From contig CAZWLP010000105.1 of assembly GCA_964634565.1 (NCBI GenBank), forward strand, positions 1 to 6,608: a stretch of 6,608 nucleotides of DNA, in the 5' to 3' direction. Position 1 is the first letter of the stretch; each line of letters begins with the position of its first letter. The notes under the pieces are model-generated. The model searched no databases and was not told the DNA's origin. It was given only the letters and a program-made list of their open reading frames with translations. Source of the stretch: JAUVKT01 sp964634565. GTDB taxonomy: Bacteria; Bacteroidota; Bacteroidia; Bacteroidales; VadinHA17. Below, one piece after another: positions 1-5,439 of this stretch. The translations under genes and the position numbers were made by a program.

Positions 1-104
1 AAGAGGTAAAGAAATCAACAGATTACCTGAGGAGTATGGAACAGGTTTTCTCCGGCATAGATGAGCTCGACAATCCCATACTAATGAAGGTGTATCTGCA
101 ATAA
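1..104 (+). CDS. 6-bladed beta-propeller protein, C-terminal end only (cut by window edge)
   Basis: The reading frame that begins at base 3 is open for 33 codons and stops with TAA at 102-104. Its last residues, DELDNPILMKVYLQ, match the C-terminal tails of two intact propellers in this window (KDTDNPILVLVRLN and KDTDNPVLVLVRVEK). This is therefore the tail of another paralog whose body lies upstream. It is too short for the usual gene-calling length cutoff. The next gene starts 34 bp downstream, which fits co-transcription. Nothing can be said about its signal peptide or blade repeats. Family assignment rests only on the shared DNPIL tail and the tandem context. Confidence 0.7.
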   Translation, partial: EVKKSTDYLRSMEQVFSGIDELDNPILMKVYLQ

Positions 105-138
105 AAACAATCTAGAGTCTCCCTTAGCAACTGTACAT

Positions 139-1224
139 ATGAATGTAAAAAACGCACTCTCGAAATCAACTTTCCTGCTTTCTCTCGTATTTATGGTCAA
201 TAACGGATGTAAGCAGAGCCTGCCAGATGAGCAGTTCAACCTGGATATCTCGTCACTTCAGGCCAAAGAATGTAGGTTTGATGAAGTTTTATCACTGAAG
301 AAAATATTGATTCTGGAAGAAACAACGAATAGCCTCTTGTCGGATATAGTTCATATAAAAGTACATAAAAATAATATTTATATATCAGATAATCAACACG
401 TAGTGATATACAGATTCTCGGAGAATGGTAAATTTCTGAATAGTATCGGGAAGCAGGGCAGGGGGCCGGGTGAACTGCTCACTGTTCTCGACTTTCAGGT
501 TGAAGAGAGCACTATCTGGGCAATGGATCTTTATAAGTTCGTGGTATATGATCATGTAGGGCATTTCTTGCGTGAGTATGCAAAACCGGTAATCTCCTTT
601 GACTTTATACAGGACAGGGATAATAATTTGCTTATCTATAATACCAGCAGTTCAAAGTGGCCTCAGATCATAATTAAGGACTCACTTTTTAAAACAACCC
701 AATCCTTCTCGCCAATGCATTACAATCAACGGATAATGCCGGCCGCTGGGCGGAGTTATTTATTCAATGACAATAAGGATATTTTTCTGACATATCCGTT
801 TTCAGATACTATCTACAGGATATCAGATACTACCGCAACACCGTTTTTCATTTTTGGCTTTGGCGAGAAAAGACTGAAGGACTATAATTCACTTTACAGT
901 GGAAACTTCGACGGTGATCTGTCAAAGTACATTTACTCAGTTAAGGATTTCATTACAGAGGATTACCTCGTAAGCACGATTGCTGTCGGTGATAAGACAC
1001 AGCTGTTAATCCTCGAAAGGAGAAGCGGGAAAACTAGATTAATAGATACTATTACCGACGGGCCTGATTTAATAAATAAATCAAGTCTGCTTTATGTCGA
1101 TGTCGAAGGCAATTGTTACTGGGGTTATAATGCTTATGCCGGTGATTCTGCATTCAAGTCAATGTTTAATGGGCGATATGCCAATGAAAACACCGCCTTG
1201 ATTATAACCACAATAAAAGAATAG
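139..1224 (+). CDS. 6-bladed beta-propeller protein, probable lipoprotein (361 aa)
   Basis: This is a full-length member of the Bacteroidota 6-bladed beta-propeller family (the PF17170/DUF5128 type, judged from memory). The N-terminus has a basic start, a hydrophobic core at about residues 11-20 and a Cys at 24. The preceding VNNG is a poor lipobox, so lipidation is less certain than for its neighbours. Family marks are the GKFLNSIG strand leading into GRGPGE (residues 107-112), typical of the first blade, a GEKRL motif (242-246) shared in position with the paralogs, and repeated beta-strand patterns with aromatic and Asp/Gly turns. The tail ENTALIITTIKE aligns with the DNPILVLVRLN tails of neighbouring paralogs but has lost the DNP. 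The family's biochemical role is not established; propellers usually bind ligands or partner proteins. The ATG at 139 is the only sensible start because it opens the signal peptide. No clear Shine-Dalgarno sequence is visible. Confidence 0.85.
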   Translation: MNVKNALSKSTFLLSLVFMVNNGCKQSLPDEQFNLDISSLQAKECRFDEVLSLKKILILEETTNSLLSDIVHIKVHKNNIYISDNQHVVIYRFSENGKFLNSIGKQGRGPGELLTVLDFQVEESTIWAMDLYKFVVYDHVGHFLREYAKPVISFDFIQDRDNNLLIYNTSSSKWPQIIIKDSLFKTTQSFSPMHYNQRIMPAAGRSYLFNDNKDIFLTYPFSDTIYRISDTTATPFFIFGFGEKRLKDYNSLYSGNFDGDLSKYIYSVKDFITEDYLVSTIAVGDKTQLLILERRSGKTRLIDTITDGPDLINKSSLLYVDVEGNCYWGYNAYAGDSAFKSMFNGRYANENTALIITTIKE

Positions 1225-1388
1225 CCAGAGAATTAGGTATTTTCCCAAGAATGAGTTAACTAATTTAGAGATGTAAGAATTTTATCAACTTTGCTAAGCA
1301 ATACCTTTTATTATTGGTCTAGCAATGCCATCTTTAAAAATCCCCTTTATTCCCCAAGAATCCCTTTATTAGATAACCTAATTTTCTT

Positions 1389-1421
1389 AGTTTCACAAGA
1401 AATACTTCCATATGTGAAATT
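1389..1421 (+). promoter_or_regulatory. Hairpin in the leader just before the glycosyltransferase fragment
   Basis: AGTTTCAC (1389-1396) can pair with GTGAAATT (1414-1421), with one G-T wobble, around a 17-nt loop. The structure ends 2 nt before the ATG at 1424, so in RNA it would cover the ribosome-binding region. The surrounding spacer 1225-1423 is A/T rich. It holds an imperfect direct repeat (AATCCCCTTTATT near 1339 and GAATCCCTTTATT near 1360) and a near-match to the Bacteroidota -7 box TAnnTTTG (CAACTTTG, 1286-1293) with no convincing -33 element. A stem of this size is expected fairly often by chance. Confidence 0.2.
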
Positions 1422-1423
1422 CG

Positions 1424-2041
1424 ATGAAGACCATCTCAGAGAATAACGGCTCCTGTAATCATAATTTGGGCCCGAACAGAACAAGAAGGACCGGGATTAA
1501 AATTGATTTTACTTTGATTATTCTAAAGTCAAATGCACGAGGAATGCAGTATGGAATGGGATCATACCTACGTGAATTGACATGTTCACTTCATCAATAT
1601 AGAAATGTCAGAATTATTCTGGTGCACTACAATAATAAAGAAGCGAGAGAATTCTCAGTAATGAAAAAGTCAGTATTTCAGATCGAGGTGATCATTCCTG
1701 CTACGATAAATAGTCATCTGAATTGGTTGGAATATGATATGAAATACTCTTCTGCCGTTCTTAATCTGTTGGATTCTATTATTCCGACTGATAGTAAAGT
1801 TGTATTTCTCGTAAACTATATTTCAGAATATTATCTTGTCAAGCGTATAAAAGAAAGATATACACATCCTATTGTCAGTGTTGCACATTCTGCCCAATGG
1901 CAATTATTCTTTAATGTAAACAGAAAGAAATTTGAAGCTATTGGAACCGAGGCGTTGGTTAAGAAACCTGAAATTAATATTCTTCAAGAAAAAGAAACCT
2001 TCCAAACTTCAGATATGATTATTTTAGTAACAAATTATTAA
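1424..2041 (+). pseudogene. Truncated GT-B glycosyltransferase, N-terminal half (TIGR04157-like)
   Basis: The 205-residue product resembles the N-terminal Rossmann domain of the Bacteroidetes glycosyltransferase group I know as TIGR04157, whose intact members are roughly twice this length. Visible marks are the hydrophobic first strand IDFTLIILKS (27-36), then GMQYGMGSYLREL (40-52), the acceptor-side glycine-rich loop and helix, then VVFLVNYISEYY (126-137) and VSVAHSAQW (151-159). EKETFQTSDMIILVTNY (189-205) marks the point where family members cross to the C-terminal nucleotide-sugar-binding domain. That domain, with its catalytic acidic residues, is absent. Reading past the TAA or shifting frame does not restore it before the next gene at 2126. 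The first 26 residues look unlike a normal family N-terminus, so the native start may be damaged; ATG 1424 is simply the only in-frame ATG. A product would not be expected to transfer sugar. Intact relatives sit beside peptide-maturation and export genes. Confidence 0.7.
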
Positions 2042-2057
2042 GAAGGGTTTGTAGGGT

Positions 2058-2126
2058 ATGAATGAAAATATGGGAGGGAATCCAAACTCTCCCTTAACTT
2101 GTATTGACATTAAACCGCAGAATTGA
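2058..2126 (+). other. Candidate 22-codon upstream ORF overlapping the next start
   Basis: An ATG at 2058 opens 22 codons that end in TGA at 2124-2126. The last A of that stop is the first base of the ATG at 2126, giving a TGATG overlap of the kind often used for translational coupling. The predicted peptide begins MNENMGGNPNSP and contains one Cys. I recognise no family, and its composition gives no strong coding signal. It may be chance in an 84-bp spacer. Confidence 0.2.
2072..2093 (+). terminator. Weak stem-loop after the glycosyltransferase fragment
   Basis: GGGAGGG (2072-2078) pairs with CTCTCCC (2087-2093), including one G-U pair, around an 8-nt loop. The stem is GC rich for this region and lies 31 bp after the glycosyltransferase stop. 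The following bases, TTAACTTGTATT, are not a real T-tract, so intrinsic termination would be weak. It could instead be an attenuating or RNA-stability hairpin in the leader of the gene at 2126. Confidence 0.3.
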
Positions 2127-3286
2127 TGAGAATTTGGATCTTATTCATCGTGCTTTTTATTTCATACTCTTGTAGCCCAAAGGACAAGGTTCATCTAGAA
2201 TTTGATCCGAGATCTACTAATGAGAAGGCAATTAAATTGTCAGAAATCGCTGATGACATTTCATATATCATCCTTGATGATTCAGTACCGATAGGATTTA
2301 TTAATAGTAATATCAGATGTATAAGCAATTCAATATTCTTCTCTGTATTAGATGTTGGAATTCTGGAATATAACCGAAAGGGGGAATTCAAAAAGAAAAT
2401 TGGTAGTATTGGAAGAGGACCGGGGGAATATACTTCTTATGTTGATTTCACAGTTGATGAAAAGAGTGGTACTGTTTATATTAGGGATAGGGGTGGCATA
2501 ATAATAGCCTACTCGGAGATGGGCACCTACTCAAGAAGCTTTTCCTTACCGGGAATAGCTGATCATATAAGAACGATAGAGTTAAAGGATTCCAGGATTT
2601 TTGTTTTTAACTATCTTCAGTTTGAGGGTGTAAAATATTCTTGGATTGTTCTTGATACATTGGGCAACATAATTGATAAAAAAGAAAGATCTGAGCCAAT
2701 ATTTACAAGCAGGTTTAGCGGAAGTTATGGAACCTATAAATATAGAGACAAATTGGCGTACTGGAATAGTTATAGTGACACAGTATTATCATTTTCCCCA
2801 GATTTAAGTACCGAGGTATCCTTGCTGATTACACCTGGTGAACACCGGCTGCCGAAGTCGGAGGTTGATGTATCTGTTTTATCTCAGTACTTGCATGTTT
2901 GGCAAATATTTGAAACAAACCGATTTTTTATTATTACCTGTACCTATAAGAAACCGTCACTTATACTAATCGAAAAGAATGGTGGGAAATCATATCGGTC
3001 TTACTTGGAGGTTGAACGTAAAGGAATAACCTCTGATATGGTTGGAGGGTTAGAGAATGATTTAGACGGTGGCACGAAATTTCTGCCAAAGGGCTATTTT
3101 GAAGAGAACGGAAGAGAATACTTAATCGGACTGGTTGAACCAGTAACTTTGGAAACTCGCATTGCAGGGAGTGAATTTAAGAACATAATTCCCAAATACC
3201 CGAAAAAAAAAGAAGAGCTGGAAAGACTGGCAGACAACCTGAAAGATACAGATAATCCGATCCTCGTTCTGGTTAGATTGAATTAA
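2126..3286 (+). CDS. 6-bladed beta-propeller lipoprotein (386 aa)
   Basis: This is an intact propeller paralog. I choose the ATG at 2126 rather than the TTG one codon upstream, because ATG opens a clean lipoprotein signal: MRIWILFIVLFISYSC with the lipid-accepting Cys at 16. Residues after the Cys (SPKDKV) are not the acidic run that usually exports Bacteroidota lipoproteins to the cell surface, so a periplasm-facing position is possible. Motifs in order are KLSEIADDISYI (38-48), the pre-propeller segment shared with the 3609 and 3922 genes; GRGPGE (96-101); GEHRL (238-242); NDLDGG (311-316) followed by P321; and the conserved tail LADNLKDTDNPILVLVR (368-384). A run of nine A at 3203-3211 encodes the three Lys of PKKKEE. 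No enzymatic residues are evident and the function is unknown. It follows the broken glycosyltransferase by 84 bp. Confidence 0.88.
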   Translation: MRIWILFIVLFISYSCSPKDKVHLEFDPRSTNEKAIKLSEIADDISYIILDDSVPIGFINSNIRCISNSIFFSVLDVGILEYNRKGEFKKKIGSIGRGPGEYTSYVDFTVDEKSGTVYIRDRGGIIIAYSEMGTYSRSFSLPGIADHIRTIELKDSRIFVFNYLQFEGVKYSWIVLDTLGNIIDKKERSEPIFTSRFSGSYGTYKYRDKLAYWNSYSDTVLSFSPDLSTEVSLLITPGEHRLPKSEVDVSVLSQYLHVWQIFETNRFFIITCTYKKPSLILIEKNGGKSYRSYLEVERKGITSDMVGGLENDLDGGTKFLPKGYFEENGREYLIGLVEPVTLETRIAGSEFKNIIPKYPKKKEELERLADNLKDTDNPILVLVRLN

Positions 3287-3288
3287 TA

Positions 3289-3411
3289 ATGATAGCAGGA
3301 TTCGTTTTTTATACAGATGCCCATTATTTCTTTGATGCAAGTAAAGTAATGATTCGCGGCAAGACCCTGACAGATGACGAGTTTCCGGGTTGTTTATTGG
3401 CATCGGCATGA
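3289..3411 (+). CDS. Small hypothetical ORF (40 aa), unrecognised
   Basis: An ATG 2 nt after the stop of the preceding propeller opens 40 codons ending in TGA at 3409-3411. The peptide starts MIAGFVFYTDAHYFFDASKV and ends DDEFPGCLLASA. It is rich in Phe and Tyr, has a single Cys, and has no signal peptide or GG leader motif. I recognise no family. The tight spacing would allow translational coupling with the gene before it. It could equally be a fragment of a lost gene or chance open frame. Confidence 0.3.
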   Translation: MIAGFVFYTDAHYFFDASKVMIRGKTLTDDEFPGCLLASA

Positions 3412-3446
3412 CTCGTTGGGAATTGAGTTAAAACATAATCTTAAGC

Positions 3447-3479
3447 CTCATTATTGCCTTTTTTCGTACATTTAATGAG
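3447..3479. repeat. Inverted repeat CTCATTA/TAATGAG
   Basis: Two perfect 7-bp arms (3447-3453 and 3473-3479) flank a 19-nt loop that contains six consecutive T. It could be a weak terminator downstream of the 2126 propeller, but the T-run lies in the loop rather than after the stem, so the role is unclear. Confidence 0.25.
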
Positions 3480-3521
3480 TCCTCTCAATAATCCGGGAGA
3501 CACCTGATCGGATACTGTCAC

Positions 3522-3534
3522 GATAATCATTATC
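3522..3534. repeat. 13-bp palindrome GATAAT-C-ATTATC
   Basis: This is a perfect 6-bp dyad with one central base, 75 bp before the start of the truncated propeller at 3609. Its size and symmetry suit an operator for a dimeric regulator. The right arm also pairs with CGGATA at 3509-3514, so two mutually exclusive stems are possible. No promoter is identifiable nearby, so the regulatory reading is speculative. Confidence 0.25.
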
Positions 3535-3608
3535 CGGTTCTTGGGAGTATGCAATTAGACAAGCTGTCGCTATTCTTTATACATGTACGGAAATAACCAT
3601 AAAGAGAT

Positions 3609-3860
3609 ATGAGAATATTGTGCACTCTGATAGCCTGCGGCACATTTATATTGCTGTCATGCAAAAACAAGGACTCTTCCTCATCTCTGGGAGATCCTGT
3701 AAGACTGATCAAACTTGATCTCTCCAAAGCCAGAAGCGAACCGATGAATCTGTCTGAAATCACCACGAGAATTGAATATATACCCCTCGAAAGAACTGAT
3801 CAGTCGTTGATTGGGCATGTTTATGTTTTTGAGATCACTGATGACTGCTTCTGTAAGTAG
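3609..3860 (+). pseudogene. Truncated 6-bladed beta-propeller lipoprotein, N-terminal stub (83 aa)
   Basis: The N-terminus is a textbook lipoprotein signal, MRILCTLIACGTFILLSC, with the Cys at 18 followed by KNKDSSSS. Next comes the segment NLSEITTRIEYIPLERT, which aligns with NLSEIGAIVIDYIPLQTT in the intact gene at 3922 and with LSEIADDISYI in the gene at 2126. The frame ends in TAG at 3858-3860, just where the first propeller strand and the GRGPGE motif should follow. About 300 codons are missing compared with the paralogs. No frame in the 61 bp before the next gene encodes them, so this is a deletion rather than a single point mutation. The product could still be secreted and lipidated as a short peptide but could not form a propeller. 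Confidence 0.8.
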
Positions 3861-3872
3861 CCCAATAAATCC

Positions 3873-3890
3873 TACAAGTTAAACTTTGTA
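3873..3890. promoter_or_regulatory. Short dyad and near-match -7 box before the 3922 gene
   Basis: TAC-AAGT-taa-ACTT-T-GTA is an imperfect dyad with one bulged base. It overlaps AAACTTTG (3881-3888), which differs by one base from the Bacteroidota -7 consensus TAnnTTTG. It lies about 34 bp before ATG 3922. No -33 TTG-type element is seen at the right distance. This is a weak candidate promoter or operator. Confidence 0.2.
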
Positions 3891-3921
3891 AGTAATGTCA
3901 TACCAATACAATTAGTATATT

Positions 3922-5154
3922 ATGAAAAATCAATCGAAGTCAATCATAAAATTATTGTTTATTAATCTCCTTCTAATTAGTTGCAGTAACAATGGACCAA
4001 CTGAAAATAAAACCTGGAAGGATATGCCACTTGGGGATAAGGCATCTCTTTTGGTATTTGACTTAAATGAAATGCCTGAGTTGTCAACTGTAAATTTGTC
4101 TGAGATTGGTGCTATTGTGATAGATTATATCCCTTTACAGACTACTTCACTGAGTGCCATCTCCCGGATAAATAATATCATCTTTGGTAATAGCTACTTT
4201 CTAATTTATGATTATACTAATGTCAAAATGTTCAATTATGATGGTTCGTTTGTCACTCGAGTTGGCACAAAAGGAAGAGGACCAACTGAATACATGGGTG
4301 TTGCTGATGTAGATATAAATCCGGAAAACGAATCAGTCTATATTGCAAGTGGAGAAAAATTTTTGGTCTATTCTAAAAACGGCGAATTTGTAAGGACTTT
4401 TAAAAACCCTCAAAAATCAGATAGTAAGAACTTTAGATTTACTGAGGATGGGATTCTTTGTTACTATTTCAATAATTTTGGGAATATTGTAAATAGTTAC
4501 ATCCTTATGGATACTATTGGAAATATTATAAAAGAATTTCCGAATCGTTATCCATGGAAAAGAAAAGCACCCGGTGTTTTTTATCAAGGGGAAAATCTAT
4601 TTTATAAGTACAATAACCAACTTTTCAAGAAAGAGATTTACTGCGACACTATATTCTCATTTAAAGGCAAAGTATTTGTGCCTCATATGGTGATAGACGT
4701 TGGCAAGCGGCGTCTTACACCGGATATCAGATCAAAATTCCGGATAAATCCTGATTTCTCGGAGAAAGCTTATAAGAGTTATCTTACACCATGGAATTTA
4801 TTCGAGTTCGGGGATTTTATTTATTATGAAATGATTATGGTTCTGAATGGAGCTGAAAATTTATTTTCTTTCATCGGATCAAAGAGAGACAATTTTAGAG
4901 CATTGATCGTTCCGGAACAAGGGATGAATGATGACCTTTATGGGGGGCCTAACTTCTGGCCTAGGACAATTAAAGGAGATAGTATTATTATATCATGGGT
5001 CGAAGCGATGAAGTTCAGGGAATACATTGCCTCAGATACATTCGAAAAATCAAATCCCAAGTTTCCGGAAAAGAAAGGAGATCTTGAAAATCTGGCAGAC
5101 AGTCTGAAGGATACAGACAACCCGGTTCTGGTTCTGGTGAGAGTGGAAAAGTAA
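3922..5154 (+). CDS. 6-bladed beta-propeller lipoprotein (410 aa)
   Basis: This is the longest intact paralog. MKNQSKSIIKLLFINLLLIS followed by Cys 21 gives a good lipobox (LISC). SNNGPTENK after the Cys lacks the acidic surface-export signature. In order: the segment NLSEIGAIVIDYIPLQTT (59-75), GRGPTE (118-123) where most family members have GRGPGE, GKRRL (261-265), NDDLYGGPNFWP (337-348) equivalent to NDLDGG in the 2126 gene, and the tail LADSLKDTDNPVLVLVR (391-407). The same architecture as the 2126 product makes it a close paralog in layout, though most of the body has diverged. The function is unknown; ligand or partner binding at the outer membrane is a reasonable inference. The leader is A/T rich (ATTAGTATATT), as is usual in this phylum. 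The stop is only 4 nt before the GTG of the C39 stub. Confidence 0.88.
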   Translation: MKNQSKSIIKLLFINLLLISCSNNGPTENKTWKDMPLGDKASLLVFDLNEMPELSTVNLSEIGAIVIDYIPLQTTSLSAISRINNIIFGNSYFLIYDYTNVKMFNYDGSFVTRVGTKGRGPTEYMGVADVDINPENESVYIASGEKFLVYSKNGEFVRTFKNPQKSDSKNFRFTEDGILCYYFNNFGNIVNSYILMDTIGNIIKEFPNRYPWKRKAPGVFYQGENLFYKYNNQLFKKEIYCDTIFSFKGKVFVPHMVIDVGKRRLTPDIRSKFRINPDFSEKAYKSYLTPWNLFEFGDFIYYEMIMVLNGAENLFSFIGSKRDNFRALIVPEQGMNDDLYGGPNFWPRTIKGDSIIISWVEAMKFREYIASDTFEKSNPKFPEKKGDLENLADSLKDTDNPVLVLVRVEK

Positions 5155-5158
5155 CAAA

Positions 5159-5410
5159 GTGTCAGTATTTCCATTCTATAGGCAGCTTGATTCGATGGAC
5201 TGCGGACCATCATGTCTTAGAATGGTAGCTAAATATTATAGTAAGAATTATTCTTTGCAGTCTCTTCGTTCAAAATCATATGTTACCCGTTCCGGAGTCT
5301 CAATGCTAGGAATCAGTAATGCTGCTGAAGATATAGGTTTACGTACTATGGGTTACCGCCTTTCCTGGGAACAACTTCGTGATGAGGTGAATTCGTACTC
5401 GGAATACTAA
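5159..5410 (+). pseudogene. Truncated C39 peptidase domain of a peptide-exporting ABC transporter (83 aa)
   Basis: The opening FPFYRQLDSMDCGPSCLRM (4-22) is the classic start of Bacteroidota peptidase-containing ABC transporters, which cut leader peptides at a double-Gly site and export the product. The oxyanion-hole Gln 9 and the catalytic Cys 15 (DCGPSC) are present, followed by VAKYYSKNYSLQSLR, GVSMLGISNAAEDIG and LSWEQLRDEV, all expected domain segments. The frame stops at 5410, just before the strand that should carry the catalytic His (typically HxVVxY) and the later Asp. The membrane and ATPase domains, which would bring intact members to about 700 residues, are missing entirely. Only 29 bp separate the stop from the next gene. 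The start is a GTG 4 nt after the preceding stop, suggesting translational coupling. A product could not be a normal protease or exporter. Confidence 0.82.
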
Positions 5411-5439
5411 AATGGCTGAAAAATTAGAAATGATTGCCT

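Larger units (their letters stand above)
3412..3608. other. Spacer with small palindromes and no convincing gene
   Basis: The stretch between the propellers at 2126 and 3609 is 322 bp; apart from the 40-codon ORF at its left end it carries no gene I can support. It holds an inverted repeat CTCATTA/TAATGAG (3447-3453 and 3473-3479) around a T-rich loop. It also holds a 13-bp palindrome GATAAT-C-ATTATC (3522-3534), which overlaps an alternative stem CGGATA/TATCCG (3509-3514 and 3531-3536). No TAnnTTTG promoter box was found. The sequence AAAGAG just before ATG 3609 could act as a weak ribosome-binding site. Confidence 0.4.

Noticed and set aside
1225..1423. GG-leader or NVEALA-type precursor peptide in the spacers
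   Set aside because: Short ORFs in 1225-1423 and the other spacers were read on the + strand and partly on the - strand; none shows a GG leader or other known precursor pattern.
2042..2125. Possible frameshifted continuation of the glycosyltransferase
   Set aside because: All three frames after the TAA were read and each meets further stops within a few to about 20 codons, without family motifs.
2191..2391. 66-codon minus-strand open frame
   Set aside because: It lies entirely antisense to the 2126 propeller, with no recognisable domain.
3122..3409. 95-codon minus-strand open frame over the end of the 2126 propeller
   Set aside because: It lies mostly antisense to a well-supported gene, has no family features and no upstream signals; it is a shadow frame.
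3441..3530. 29-codon minus-strand ORF in the 3412-3608 spacer
   Set aside because: It has an ATG and a stop, but no family, no ribosome-binding signal and no support from context; chance cannot be excluded.
3530..3766. 78-codon minus-strand open frame
   Set aside because: It is antisense to the convincing lipoprotein signal of the 3609 stub, and its product looks like a reverse reading of it.
4938..5213. 91-codon minus-strand open frame
   Set aside because: It is antisense to the conserved tail of the 3922 propeller and the C39 catalytic segment, both clearly coding on the + strand.
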